Below are positions 46,327-58,023 of a stretch of DNA of 64,000 nucleotides, piece after piece. The stretch is taken from NCBI GenBank assembly GCA_009746045.1, contig RPFO01000448.1, forward strand, positions 3,498,049 to 3,562,048. The letters run 5' to 3'. How positions within the stretch are numbered: the first letter of the stretch is position 1; every line of letters starts with the position of its first letter. The DNA comes from Mesostigma viride (lineage: Eukaryota; Streptophyta; Mesostigmatophyceae; Mesostigmatales; Mesostigmataceae). The position numbers and the translations under genes were made by a program. Under the pieces are notes generated by a model that did no database searches, was not told the DNA's origin, and was given only the letters and a program-made list of their open reading frames with translations.

Positions 46327-46679
46327 CTACTCTGGCCCTCCCCCCTTGGAGGCCATGAGCCCACGAAGCAAAGGGTATTGCAGCTCAGCCTTCTCCTCCA
46401 GCTTGGTGAGAGCATCTGCAGGGTTGTCCACGCCAGCCACATGTTCAATGTTAGCTAAGCAAGACATTTCCTTGAGCAACAAATAATCAAGGTCCCTGCT
46501 CCTGGCCAGCTGCCTGTGCACAAACTGCACCATGCCCATGCTGTCAGTTCTTACCAGTGTGTGCATCTGCAACCGACAGGAAGCCACTTGACATAGCTGG
46601 TAAAATAGCTCCCTCAAGTAAAGAGCAGTATGAAGCCCTTCACAGATTGCCCTGCACTCAGCAATGTCACTGCTGGGAG
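46327..46679 (-). CDS. Element 2 pol, RNase H C-terminal half
   Basis: Continues RNase H in a different frame from the RT part. It carries DIAECRAICEGL (the catalytic Glu, just after the break), RTDSMGMV and VDNPADALTKLEE, the usual Copia-type end of RNase H. The break lies near 46675-46685, where the RT frame ends RLQTG-stop. Confidence 0.8.
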
Positions 46680-49092
46680 TTACCCTGTTTGCAACCGACT
46701 GTACCAGCAGACCAGAGAGGACTGTTCCTGCACCAGGGATATTAATGCTGCTGCACGGCCCCTGACCTCTGTGACCTTCCTACTATCCATAGAACTGTCC
46801 ACATAGAGCATCATGTCAAAAGGCCTGTACAAATCCAAAGGACCCAGCATGAGAGGGGGAGACATGCGAACAGCCTCTACCACTCTCTCAGCACCCACCT
46901 CAACCAGTTGGGAATCGGTCAACCGACTCAGTACCAACAGGTCAGGAGCACAAATGCTGGCCAGCCATGCCAACATACCTCGTATTGTTGCACATCTGGC
47001 CTGGGTGATGGGCTCCTGCAAGGCATCTATGATCTGCTGAGGATAATCCTTACCACCCTCCAGCTGGATGGACCATGTACCCTGCTGATGGACCAAGGTC
47101 GCCTGCATTCCACAAAACACCATGGGCTCATTCTCAACCATGTACTGGATCTTACCCAGTTCAAACCGTTTCTGGATCCTGGCCAGAGTCAACTCTTGCC
47201 AAGTGGGATGGCCCAGGAGATGCAGATCATCACCATGCAGGGAGGCAAACGCTGGCAGCCCCTCATAGCTACCCTGAAACAGACAAGGATCAACTGGAGA
47301 GACTGAGAGACCACAGACAGACCTGAGGTACTTCTCCAAGCTCTTCCTCCAGATGATGGGACTCGATCTAAGGCCTTCCACGCCTTTGAGAATCCTCAAA
47401 TACCTCGTCTTCAGCTCTGCCCTCCACACTGCAGGCACCTTAACAAAGAAAGGGGGTATTGTGCGCCAAGTATCCTGTGCTTCCTGCTGATCACCCTTAA
47501 GAAAAGCCCTCTTGAAATCTACCAACACAGAGCTATAGGGTATCCCCTTCTGCAGAAAAGACAAATAAATGCACAACAAAATCCTCCATGTATCATGCAG
47601 CATCCCTGGTGTGTAAAGCTCCTCATCTGCTAACTGTCCAGTGCCATGGTACTCAGTCACAACTGGTCTAACATGTGGCACCTGCACGCCATCTACCTCC
47701 TTGAGCTTGAGGACAAACATCAATCTGAGCAGCTGGTGATCCTCAGGGAGGACATCCACAGGCTCTGCACAGTTGGCAACTATCCACTCATGCCCAGAAG
47801 CAACAAAGCCAAGAGTCCATGCCTTAGCCATCTTGGGGCTTTGCATCATCTCCACTAGCTTGCGCCAAGGTACAGGACTCGTTCCTGGGATCTGGTACCT
47901 CTGCACACCCAACTCACGTGGGTCAAACGTAGTAGGGAGGATCAGCAGGTCCCCAGCAATGGGCTCCTTTGTATCAGGACCCTCTGCCTCTAGACCCCTC
48001 ACAGCCCTTACAGCCACACTAAGACCCTGGGAGTAGCGATATCTCTGCAAGGGAAGGCGGCCCTGCCCTTCTAATGCTAGCTCCTCAGAGGATATCCTCA
48101 CCCCTGGTAAGCACAAGAAGTTCTGACCTAGAATGGCAGGCCCCTGATACCCTTCAACCACACTGAACGTGGTGGGCACCCCCAGGATAGGCACACTCAC
48201 TTCTCCCAAGATCTTCATGGACACATTCCCAGAGAAATCAGACACAGCTAGGCAGCTAGGGGATGACCACTGCAAGCCTGCAGCATCCTCTACCCTTAGA
48301 ATGGACACCTGTGAGTTGGTATCCACTTCTAGTGCTGGTGCCCCACATGACCCCCATCCCGTGAGCTTAGATACCTTGGGATCACGCTTGCTGTTCTGCA
48401 GAGCTCGAATGATGTCCGCCATAAGCAGCCCCCTGGACTGTGGTGCAGCCCTGGCCACCTCTGGCCTTGTGACAGACGTCTCAGCAGACTCCTGCTCACC
48501 CTCATCCATCCAGGACAGACCATAATCCAAGCATGGTGGGTTAGCATCTGCTGCCTGGCTCTCATCCTGCTCATCTCCCTCCAAGGGAGGATCAGGGCCG
48601 TCTTCAGGCCAGATTGCAGTTGGCCTTCTCTCCTTGACGTGAGCCCAGGATAGCCTGTACACGTGCTTGGGATTACTCTCCAAAGCCACCAGACAAGAAT
48701 GGTTAGCTTCCTCAACATGGGTTACCTGCCCATCTTGCCACTTGCCACGCTTGCCTGGTAATGACGGTTCCTTCCACATCCTGACCCTCAGTCCCACCTG
48801 GGGCCTCAGCATTTTCCAACCCTTGTCCTTACGCCTCAATCTGGAAAACACCCTGTCTGCCTTCTTCAGGCAGGCTGCCACCACGTCCTGTGATAGCATA
48901 CCAAACTGCAATGCCAGGGGAGAGACTGCCACACCATCATAGTAATAGGTTACCCTGTGGTTAAGCTGCTCCTCAATCCCCTTACACCAAGCTGCTTTCT
49001 CTAGAGCTGATGCCACAACAGGCACACTCCTAGCTGCTAGCACCACTGTTTTTACTTCACGTATAGATCTCTCTACAGCTCCCTGCTGCCCA
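46680..49092 (-). CDS. Element 2 pol, integrase C-half, protease and RT
   Basis: About 790 codons. The first residues carry the integrase Glu (GAVERSIREVK, around 49060-49090), followed by the integrase C-terminal module (GKWQDGQVTHVEEAN). The retropepsin-like domain has LEVDTNSQVSIL (D242, T243, N244) and later VVEGYQGPAILGQNF. RT has D510 (LVDFKRAFL) and LHGDD (604-607), with GVEGLRSSP as in element 1. RNase H starts with YVDSSMDSRK (D750), and the frame stops at 46680. The order integrase, protease, RT is read in a single uninterrupted frame, so it is not produced by the frame breaks. Confidence 0.9.
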
Positions 49093-49525
49093 TGGATTCC
49101 CTAGGGACCACTACCAACTTACAAGGAAGCTGGTCAGCCAGCTTGATCAAGCAGTCAAACTGCAAGTCAGCTTGCACCTTGGTGTACACCCCAAAGCCTG
49201 GCAACAAAGACTGGAGACCCATCAACAGCTGATGCTCCTGCATTCCAGGAAGAATGGTCAGCAACCTATATCTGCTAAACCTATCCACCCCCACCAACAG
49301 ATACATGCCCCTGATGTGTTGGATGTCCACCTGGATATCCCCCCGCTCTCTAGCAGGTTCTCTGGCATGGGACTGTGGGAGGCGAACAGCATTCTCCTGA
49401 CAGACACAATTCTGAGCAGCTGCACTGCAGGCCTCTAGCAAAGGCTCCTTGCCAATCTTCCAAGCAAACATCTCTGCCTGCTTAGAGGCCAAAGATATGG
49501 TGTAGAGTGTTTCCAGCCTGAGCAT
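49073..49525 (-). CDS. Element 2 pol, integrase N-half
   Basis: Carries a CxC group (QNCVCQEN), the first catalytic Asp (IQVDIQHI), the sheet RFSRYRLLTI and the second Asp (QADLQFDCL). The frame ends at MGSREL-stop, where a one-base shift leads into the next piece. The two histidines of the zinc module are not visible here. Confidence 0.8.
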   Translation of the reverse strand: MLRLETLYTISLASKQAEMFAWKIGKEPLLEACSAAAQNCVCQENAVRLPQSHAREPARERGDIQVDIQHIRGMYLLVGVDRFSRYRLLTILPGMQEHQLLMGLQSLLPGFGVYTKVQADLQFDCLIKLADQLPCKLVVVPRESMGSREL

Positions 49526-49916
49526 AGCTCAACCCCCTGTCAGCCTGGCTGCACAGAGAGGAACGTGACAAAGACTGTGTGCTTGGGATAGCACGACCCA
49601 CCTGCTGTTCTCTTGCTCCAGGGACCTCCTCCAAGGTAGCTCGGCTCCCAGAGCCAGCCCCGGTTCCCACAGAAGCTGCAGGTCCTTCCAGTCTGGCGGC
49701 TTGACTCCCAGAGTCAACCCCAACAACTGGAGACCCTGCACCTGCCACAGGCACAGGGAATTCCACTGCTGCAGCAGCGTTATTGCAATCATTGAGTGGA
49801 AGCACCTCATCATTCCCAACCCCTTGCTGCTGCACAAGAGGGACACCCCCATTACTATGTACAACTGTTCGTCCCACTAGGGGTGATTGACTATTTACAG
49901 GGGACAACATCTCAAG
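49482..49916 (-). CDS. Element 2 pol, linker between gag and integrase
   Basis: Open in the gag frame directly after the gag UGA (UGA CUU GAG AUG). It encodes a Gly/Ala/Ser/Val-rich linker of about 140 residues and breaks at LHHIFGL-stop, where the integrase frame takes over. No protease motif is present, which supports the unusual domain order. Confidence 0.7.
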   Translation of the reverse strand, partial: LEMLSPVNSQSPLVGRTVVHSNGGVPLVQQQGVGNDEVLPLNDCNNAAAAVEFPVPVAGAGSPVVGVDSGSQAARLEGPAASVGTGAGSGSRATLEEVPGAREQQVGRAIPSTQSLSRSSLCSQADRGLSYAQAGNTLHHIFGL

Positions 49917-49919
49917 TCA
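49917..49919 (-). other. Element 2 gag UGA stop, candidate readthrough site
   Basis: Gag ends GGU AAG CCA UGA C. The following frame is the same as gag and open for 142 codons. It parallels the UGA-C in element 1. Confidence 0.6.
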
Positions 49920-50990
49920 TGGCTTACCCACCTGGCCAGAGCCTGCTCCAGCAGACTTGGCCTGGTCTGGGCAGTCACGTCGCCAATGACCCGTCCTGCC
50001 ACATCCAAAGCATTTGTCATCCTTCCCAGCAGCAGCCTTCTTCAGGCCACCCTGGTTCTGGCTGCTCTGACTGGCCTGGGTGCCCTGGCCCTGGCTCTTG
50101 CCTTGCCCTTGGCCACCCTTGTTCTGCTGACCACCCTGGTGACCACCAGCCTGCTGCTGACCCTTGCCTTTGGATCCCTGCTGCTGGCCCTTGCCACCCT
50201 GGTTACCATTCTGCCTGCGCCTGTTAGCCCTCTGACGCCTACTAGGTCTGGTTTCTCCCTGAGCACCCTGCCCAGGGGCGTCACCATGGACCTGATGAGC
50301 GGAGGCTGAAGGGGCACCAGTCACCTGGATTGCCTTGCAAGCAGCATTGTCAGATGGACGGATATTGAAAATAACCTTTTGCAAGGCTGGCCACGTCCCA
50401 TCTGTCTGATCAGCAAACATCCTAGCTGCATTTCTCCCATCCACACTCAGCCCCATGCGATCCAGGAAGTAATCTGCCACTGCTCTATCAGTCAGATTGA
50501 AGCCATGCTTGGCCCCCTTCTCCCTGATGCGTGTGAGCCGCTGCAGCTCCTCAGCTATTGTGCCCTTGATCTCAAAGGTATCATAGCTGAGCTTATAGTG
50601 ATTAGTGAGGTTGAGTACCTTATCAGAAAACTCCTGACGTAGGCCCTCTAGGAACTGAGACCAAGTCAGCTTGTCCTTGACAGCCTGCCTAGCCTTGTCC
50701 CTCACACGCTCACTTGAATCCCTATTAGTCGTGGATGTGTGGAATACCTGCACAAGGTTGACAGTGGGATCTACAGAGCATGAAACTAGCTCCATATCCT
50801 CCAACCACTTGTCTAGCTCTTCCTGTCCCACAGGAGGCTTGAGAGGCTTCTGGCCATTCATCACAGCCACAGCACTCATATGAGGTCTAGTCCCAGGCAA
50901 AGCACGAGGGTCACTGCCAATGACAGCAGCTCCTACTGGTGCTAATGGCGCAGGAACATAGCTGCAGGAACACCAGACGCAGGCACACAT
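49920..50990 (-). CDS. Element 2 gag, capsid and nucleocapsid
   Basis: About 357 codons. It has a helical capsid-like region with a DKWLEDMELVSCSV start, then TWSQFLEGLRQEF and ADYFLDRMGLS. A Gln/Gly/Lys-rich basic tail follows, and one CCHC knuckle, CFGCGRTGHWRRDC. The left end has no convincing start, and upstream gag sequence lies in other frames. Confidence 0.85.
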
Positions 50991-51472
50991 GGTCTCTTAC
51001 CAGGTGCTTGACGTTCAGCATCATTCTGGCCCTCCCCCGTCAGCACCACGCCGTCGGTTGGCCACCCTGCACGCTCCTCCCCTTGTGCCACCTCTTTCCT
51101 CTTCCGGTTGGATGCCCTCCTGCCATTGACGCCCTCTGCCGTTGGGATCGCCTGTCCCTCTGGCACGACGTTGGCGGGGCCTCCCGTGTCTGCCCTTGCC
51201 TCACCCCCGCCATCCCCCGCTCCCGCCCCGCTCCCGCTGCCGCCCCGCGCGTGTTACGAAGCATTATAGAATACCACAGAAACACACGCAGATATGGCTG
51301 CTGGAACCCACTCAGGCTCACGCACTTACTCCAGACGAGGCCGCCTCCTGGCTTGCACTCGCCTGCCCCTCCTCACGGTCTGGACGCTGCTCAACACCCT
51401 CAGCAACCGGTATGGCTGCTGCTGCCTCTGCGACAATCTGGAGGTCTGGGTTAAACTCTCCCAGCACGCAGG
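50942..51472 (-). pseudogene. Element 2 gag, broken N-terminal segment
   Basis: Between the 226-codon frame and the capsid frame, plausible coding changes frame at least twice: LGEFNPDLQIVAEAAAA, then VPEGQAIPTAEGVNGRR. A GTAAGT donor-like site (minus strand, 51329-51324) follows SQEAASSG, so an intron is possible. I could not find an acceptor in the matching phase. Confidence 0.45.
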
Positions 51473-52190
51473 TCACAGGTCGCCCGTCTCCTTGCGTTCG
51501 ACTGGATGTTGTGTCTCACCTGGGTTGCGATGCCAAGCAAGATCGCGTACCCACCGCTTACCGCCGCCGACAAGCTCGTTCTGCTCGCCTCGGCCGTAAC
51601 GGTCGTACTCGTGAGTCACCTCACGAGGGATATGCAGATCAGCTCTCTGCCTTGCCTCGTAGGTCTCGGTAGTGCCGTCGCCCTCGTTTATCTGCTGGGC
51701 TGAGCGCTTGACGGAGCCCTCTGGCTTGTCAGTCCACTCAAAATGGACGTCTTCAGGCGTCTTCTCGACCCCCGTGACAATCTCCACCTCCGGACCCCAC
51801 GCAGTGGTGGTTTCCGGCCTCGGTGTATCAAGCCTGGAGTACACTCCGAAAGGCTGCGTGGTAATATAGAACCTGTCTGCGTACCCTCTCGACTCTTGCA
51901 AAAGGACAGCAACAAGATTCTCAATGGTTTGGGCAAATACCTCCGCCGTGCTCCAAGGATTTACCGTCTCCCGAGCACGCGCGTTCCGGATGATGTCGGC
52001 GTCTGGTACCCCCTCTCCTAGCACTGCTGTCGCCACCCAGTGGTTAAACAGTCGGGTGCTGCCGAGCGCTGTTGCCACAATCTGGCTAAGCGCCTCCCTG
52101 GCTAGGTCGAGACCGGCTAGCGTGATATGGGCGCCCTGATAAGCGACCTCCACACGATTAGCAGTTTCAGCTAGCGCGTCCGAATGCGCA
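51473..52190 (-). CDS. Element 2 gag, N-terminal region B
   Basis: 226-codon frame beginning within ETANRVEVAYQGAHITLAG. The motif of a conserved aliphatic helix followed by REALSQIV is similar in style to the start of element 3 gag (HSIVLLADAYREATQRL), which suggests a shared N-terminal gag domain. It is joined by a one-base shift to region A. Confidence 0.55.
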
Positions 52191-52452
52191 CCAACTCTTC
52201 CACCGCCACTCGCCCCGTCTCACCTGGAGAAATCACGACGCGAGCCCGTTGTATAATCGGGTCCGCCGCCGCTGGCCTGCTGCCTCCCCCACTCACCGCC
52301 ACCCACCCCTCTTCTGCCAAGTGCCTCGCTACGTAGGCCGCTTGCACGAATGTTGGAGCGTTTGCTTGGTTACGGTAGGGGAAAAACGCTTGCGCGTCTC
52401 TCTGCTCGTTCGCCTCACCAGCACCGTGGCTGCTTGACGATGAACCAGACAT
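52171..52452 (-). CDS. Element 2 gag, N-terminal region A with start
   Basis: The ATG at 52452 is 24 bp inside the 5' LTR and opens 93 codons (MSGSSSSSHGAGEANEQRD...). These include APTFVQAAYVARHLAEEGW and end RIRTR-stop. It is likely the authentic gag start. Confidence 0.6.
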   Translation of the reverse strand: MSGSSSSSHGAGEANEQRDAQAFFPYRNQANAPTFVQAAYVARHLAEEGWVAVSGGGSRPAAADPIIQRARVVISPGETGRVAVEELVRIRTR

Positions 52453-52475
52453 GAAAGCGTGGAAGCAATAGTACG

Positions 52476-53128
52476 ATTTGCGCAGCAACTCGTCAGCAGA
52501 GCTTGTGAGCTCCTGGTCCTTGCCGGCTGGAATGACCCTAGGCTGCTGGCTAGCAACCTTTATCCTCACACCAGGCCTACGACCCTCGATAGGCTCGCCA
52601 CTCGTCGTGACGACCAAGGTTCGTGTGTGAAGACGCTCGTTGCCTCGTTGAGCCTCGAGCTATATGCAACCTCGTTCCATCCTTGTTCCTCGGTCATGAG
52701 CAACGCTGGGCAACGCTACATTGCCAGAGCCTCGTATCGCTGCCTGCATCCTCGTTGCAGGCAGCATACAGGAATCTCTGGCTATCCTGTGTCTAGGACA
52801 GCACAGGACCTGCCACAGTCCTGCAAGGACTTACATCCTTGCAGACCTGCTGGCTGGTTACTTGCTTCTACTAGCCACAGTACCGTTGAGCCCTCAGTAC
52901 ACTGTGTCCCAGTCACGTGAGTGTACAGGCTAAGCCTGTGCAGGCACGGCCTGCCACGTGTCCTGTCCACTATGCCCTGAGCGTGCCCCGCCCTCGCCCA
53001 CCGGTCGGCAGTACTTCGGGACTTGATAACTTTCTAGTCCCTTGTCTGTTCTAGGCGGTTGACACGGCGTTGGAAAGGTCTCCTCAACCTGCATCCATCT
53101 AGCACATTGGTGCCCCAATATGCTAACT
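52476..53128 (-). repeat. Element 2 5' LTR
   Basis: 653 bp, starting ATTTGCGCAG and ending GCTAACT. It differs from the 3' LTR at about six positions, including a small change at GAGTGTACAGG. Confidence 0.93.
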
Positions 53129-56100
53129 CACCGCGCACGCTTGGGGCGGCTGCACACACACGTACCTACACCGCGCACGCAAGGGGCGGCTGCACACACA
53201 CGTACATCCACCGCGCACGCAAGGGGCAACTGCACACACATGTACACACACCGCGCACGCTTGGGGCAGCTGCACACACACGTACCTACACCGCGCACGC
53301 AAGGGGCGGCTGCACACACACGTACACACACCGCGCACGCAAGGGGCAACTGCACACACATGTACATACACCGCGCACGCAAGGGGCGGCTGCACACACA
53401 CGTACATACACCGCGCACGCAAGGGGCAACTGCACACACATGTACATACACCGCGCAACCACGGGGCGGCTGCACACACACGTACATACACCGCGCACGC
53501 AAGGGGCAACTGCACACACATGTACACACACCGCGCACGCTTGGGGCGGCTGCACACACACGTACCTACACCGCGCACGCAAGGGGCGGCTGCACACACA
53601 CGTACATACACCGCGCACGCAAGGGGCAACTGCACACACATGTACATACACCGCGCAACCACGGGGCGGCTGCACACACACGTACACACACCGCGCACGC
53701 AAGGGGCAGCTGCACACACACGTACATACACCATGCACGCAAGGGGCTGCACACACACTTACACACACCTTGCACGCAAGGGCCGGCATGCACACACACT
53801 GGCATACACCGCGCACGCAAGGGGCGGCTGCACACACGTACATACACCGCGCACGCAAGGGGCGAGTGCACACACACGTACACACACCGCGCACGCAATT
53901 AAGGGACGGCTGCACACACACGTACATACACCGCGCACGCAAGGGGCAACGGCACTCACATGTACATACACCATGCACGCAAGGGGCGGCTGCACACACA
54001 CGTACACACACCATGCACGCAAGGAGCGACTTCACGCACAGGTACACACACCATGCACGCAAGGTTCGGCTGCACACACATGTACATCCACCGCGCACGC
54101 AAGGGGCGGCTGCACACACATGTACATACACCATGCACGCAAGGGGCGGCTGCACACACCTGTACATCCACCGCGCACGCAAGGGGCGAGTGCACACACA
54201 CGTACACACACCGCGCACGCAAGGGGCGGCTGCACACACACGTACACACACCATGCACGCAATTGCCGGCATGCACACACACGTACATCCACCGCGCACG
54301 CAAGGGGCAACTGCACACACATGTACACACACCGCGCACGCTTGGGGCAGCTGCACTCACATGTACACACACCGCGCACGCAAGGGCCGGCTGCACACAC
54401 ACGTACATACACCGCGCACGCAAGGGGCAACTGCACACACATGTACACACACCCCGCACGCAAGGGGCAACTGCACACACACGTACACACACCGCGCACG
54501 CTTGGGGCGGCTGCACACACATGTACCTACACCGCGCACGCAAGGGGCGGCTGCACACACACGTACATCCACCGCGCACGCAAGGGGCAACTGCACACAC
54601 ATGTACACACACCGCGCACGCTTGGGGCAGCTGCACACACACGTACACACACCATGCACGCAATTGCCGGCATGCACACACACGTACATCCACCGCGCAC
54701 GCAAGGGGCGGCTGCACACACACGTACACACACCATGCACGCAAGGGGCGGCTGCACACACACGTACACACACCGCGCACGCAAGGGGCAACTGCACACA
54801 CATGTACACACACCGCGCACGCTTGGGGCGGCTGCACACACACGTACCTACACCGCGCACGCAAGGGCCGGCTGCACACACACGTACATACACCGCGCAC
54901 GCAAGGGGCAACTGCACACACATGTACACACACCGCGCACGCAAGGGGCAACTGCACACACACGTACACACACCGCGCACGCTTGGGGCGGCTGCACACA
55001 CACGTACCTACACCGCGCACGCAAGGGGCGGCTGCACACACACGTACATCCACCGCGCACGCAAGGGGCAACTGCACACACATGTACACACACCGCGCAC
55101 GCTTGGGGCAGCTGCACTCACATGTACACACACCGCGCACGCAAGGGGCGGCTGCACACACACGTACATCCACCGCGCACGCAAGGGGCAACTGCACACA
55201 CACGTACATCCACCGCGCACGCAAGGGGCGGCTGCACACACACGTACCTACACCGCGCACGCAAGGGGCGGCTGCACACACACGTACATACACCGCGCAC
55301 GCAAGGGGCAACTGCACACACATGTACACACACCGCGCACGCAAGGGGCAACTGCACACACACGTACACACACCGCGCACGCTTGGGGCGGCTGCACACA
55401 CACGTACCTACACCGCGCACGCAAGGGGCGGCTGCACACACACGTACATCCACCGCGCACGCAAGGGGCAACTGCACACACATGTACACACACCGCGCAC
55501 GCTTGGGGCAGCTGCACACACACGTACCTACACCGCGCACGCAAGGGGCGGCTGCACACACACGTACACACACCGCGCACGCAAGGGGCAACTGCACACA
55601 CATGTACATACACCGCGCACGCAAGGGGCGGCTGCACACACACGTACATACACCGCGCACGCAAGGGGCAACTGCACACACATGTACATACACCGCGCAA
55701 CCACGGGGCGGCTGCACACACACGTACATACACCGCGCACGCAAGGGGCAACTGCACACACATGTACACACACCGCGCACGCTTGGGGCGGCTGCACACA
55801 CACGTACCTACACCGCGCACGCAAGGGGCGGCTGCACACACACGTACATACACCGCGCACGCAAGGGGCAACTGCACACACATGTACATACACCGCGCAA
55901 CCACGGGGCGGCTGCACACACACGTACACACACCGCGCACGCAAGGGGCAGCTGCACACACACGTACATACACCATGCACGCAAGGGGCTGCACACACAC
56001 TTACACACACCTTGCACGCAAGGGCCGGCATGCACACACACTGGCATACACCGCGCACGCAAGGGGCGGCTGCACACACGTACATACACCGCGCACGCAA

Positions 56101-57176
56101 GGGGCGAGTGCACACACACGTACACACACCGCGCACGCAATTAAGGGACGGCTGCACACACACGTACATACACCGCGCACGCAAGGGGCAACGGCACTCA
56201 CATGTACATACACCATGCACGCAAGGGGCGGCTGCACACACACGTACACACACCATGCACGCAAGGAGCGACTTCACGCACAGGTACACACACCATGCAC
56301 GCAAGGTTCGGCTGCACACACATGTACATCCACCGCGCACGCAAGGGGCGGCTGCACACACAGGTACACACACCATGCACGCAAGGGGCGGCTGCACACA
56401 CCTGTACATCCACCGCGCACGCAAGGGGCGAGTGCACACACACGTACACACACCGCGCACGCAAGGGGCGGCTGCACACACACGTACACACACCATGCAC
56501 GCAATTGCCGGCATGCACACACACGTACATCCACCGCGCACGCAAGGGGCAACTGCACACACATGTACACACACCGCGCACGCTTGGGGCAGCTGCACTC
56601 ACATGTACACACACCGCGCACGCAAGGGCCGGCTGCACACACACGTACCTACACCGCGCACGCAAGGGGCAACTGCACACACATGTACACACACCGCGCA
56701 CGCAAGGGGCAACTGCACACACACGTACACACACCGCGCACGCTTGGGGCGGCTGCACACACATGTACCTACACCGCGCACGCAAGGGGCGGCTGCACAC
56801 ACACGTACATCCACCGCGCACGCAAGGGGCAACTGCACACACATGTACACACACCGCGCACGCTTGGGGCAGCTGCACACACACGTACACACACCATGCA
56901 CGCAATTGCCGGCATGCACACACACGTACATCCACCGCGCACGCAAGGGGCGGCTGCACACACACGTACACACACCATGCACGCAAGGGGCGGCTGCACA
57001 CACACGTACACACACCGCGCACGCAAGGGGCAACTGCACACACATGTACACACACCGCGCACGCTTGGGGCGGCTGCACACACACGTACCTACACCGCGC
57101 ACGCAAGGGCCGGCTGCACACACACGTACATACACCGCGCACGCAAGGGGCAACTGCACACACATGTACACACACC
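53129..57176. repeat. 40-bp satellite, right segment
   Basis: Clean 40-bp monomers continuing the array interrupted by element 2. A higher-order block beginning near 53759 recurs near 56001 (offset 2242 bp) and equals the blocks at 41560 and 43521. The segment ends at CACACACC, where element 3 begins. Confidence 0.96.
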
Positions 57177-57649
57177 AGTTAGAATGCGGTGGGATATATT
57201 GCTTGAGAACACTGAAGGCTTGGAGCAATGAATTGCTTGGTTCATTAGAAAATAGGTTTACCCTTTATCAACGTTCCTCTCACCGGCTGCGCCGCCAGTG
57301 ACCGTTGGGTGCAGACCGTTGGCCCGAGGCCACACGATGACAGGTAGCAGTCTAGTCACTGCATCGTGCGATCACAAATCAATGCACGCTGCAGTACGGT
57401 CCCTATCTAGGATACTCTAGTACCGTCCAATGACAGGACACTACGTATACTGGGTACTGACATCTGTCACGTACCTCAGTACCCAAAGTACCTATCTAGG
57501 GAAACGTATGCGACTCGACTAGCATTCCTATCTGCATAGCCCACGTGGTATTTATATTCACATACCAACGTAGGTTTACAAGGCTTATTCATACGTTGTA
57601 TTCACAATGCCTTTGAGACTTAGTCTACAGCAAAGCATGGAGACTAACT
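57177..57649 (-). repeat. Element 3 3' LTR (inferred)
   Basis: About 473 bp, from AGTTAGAATGCGG to GAGACTAACT. The termini AGTTA/TAACT form a perfect 5-bp inverted repeat, like those of elements 1 and 2. The right boundary is inferred from that pattern because the partner LTR lies outside the window. Confidence 0.65.
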
Positions 57650-58023
57650 CCAGTATTGTTTTATTATTTATTTCTTAATGCAGGTCTGCACCCCCAACAT
57701 TATTGTTATTGTTTTTAAGTTGATTAGGGGTACAAAAGAGACATGGCTGGTTGAGCCAGGTTGGTTACAGCTGGCTGTTCTGGCCAGGTGTTATATTGCA
57801 CATTAAATAAGGTGTACACAGCTGGCTGGTTTGGCCAGTTACTGAAGCACACATTAAGTAAATGGATACAAAGCTTGTGTCCTCAAGCTGCAAATGGATA
57901 CAAATCTGACCTAGCCAGCACTCACACCCCACAACGAATGTGTTGAATTTTATGGCGCCCAGCAGCTATCGCTGTGGTAAGGGGGTGTGGTGGTTGTGTA
58001 CTGTGCTATGGCCAGTCATTTAT
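57650..58023 (-). other. Element 3 3' untranslated region
   Basis: 374 bp between the inferred LTR and RNase H. It contains repeats of GGCTGG/TGGCCAG. No gene seen. Confidence 0.5.

Larger units (their letters stand above)
44738..53128 (-). mobile_element. LTR retrotransposon element 2 (complete, minus strand, degraded)
   Basis: An 8391-bp element with 652/653-bp LTRs and the 5-bp duplication CACCG (44733-44737 and 53129-53133). Removing it restores the satellite. The domain order is the same as in elements 1 and 3. It has several frame breaks (near 46675, 49080, 49500 and in the gag N-terminus) and LTRs that differ at about six sites. It is therefore older than element 1, or less well sequenced. 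Confidence 0.95.

Noticed and set aside
49796-50309. Plus-strand frames over element 2 gag
   Set aside because: Shadows of the Gln/Gly-rich gag on the other strand. No domain seen.
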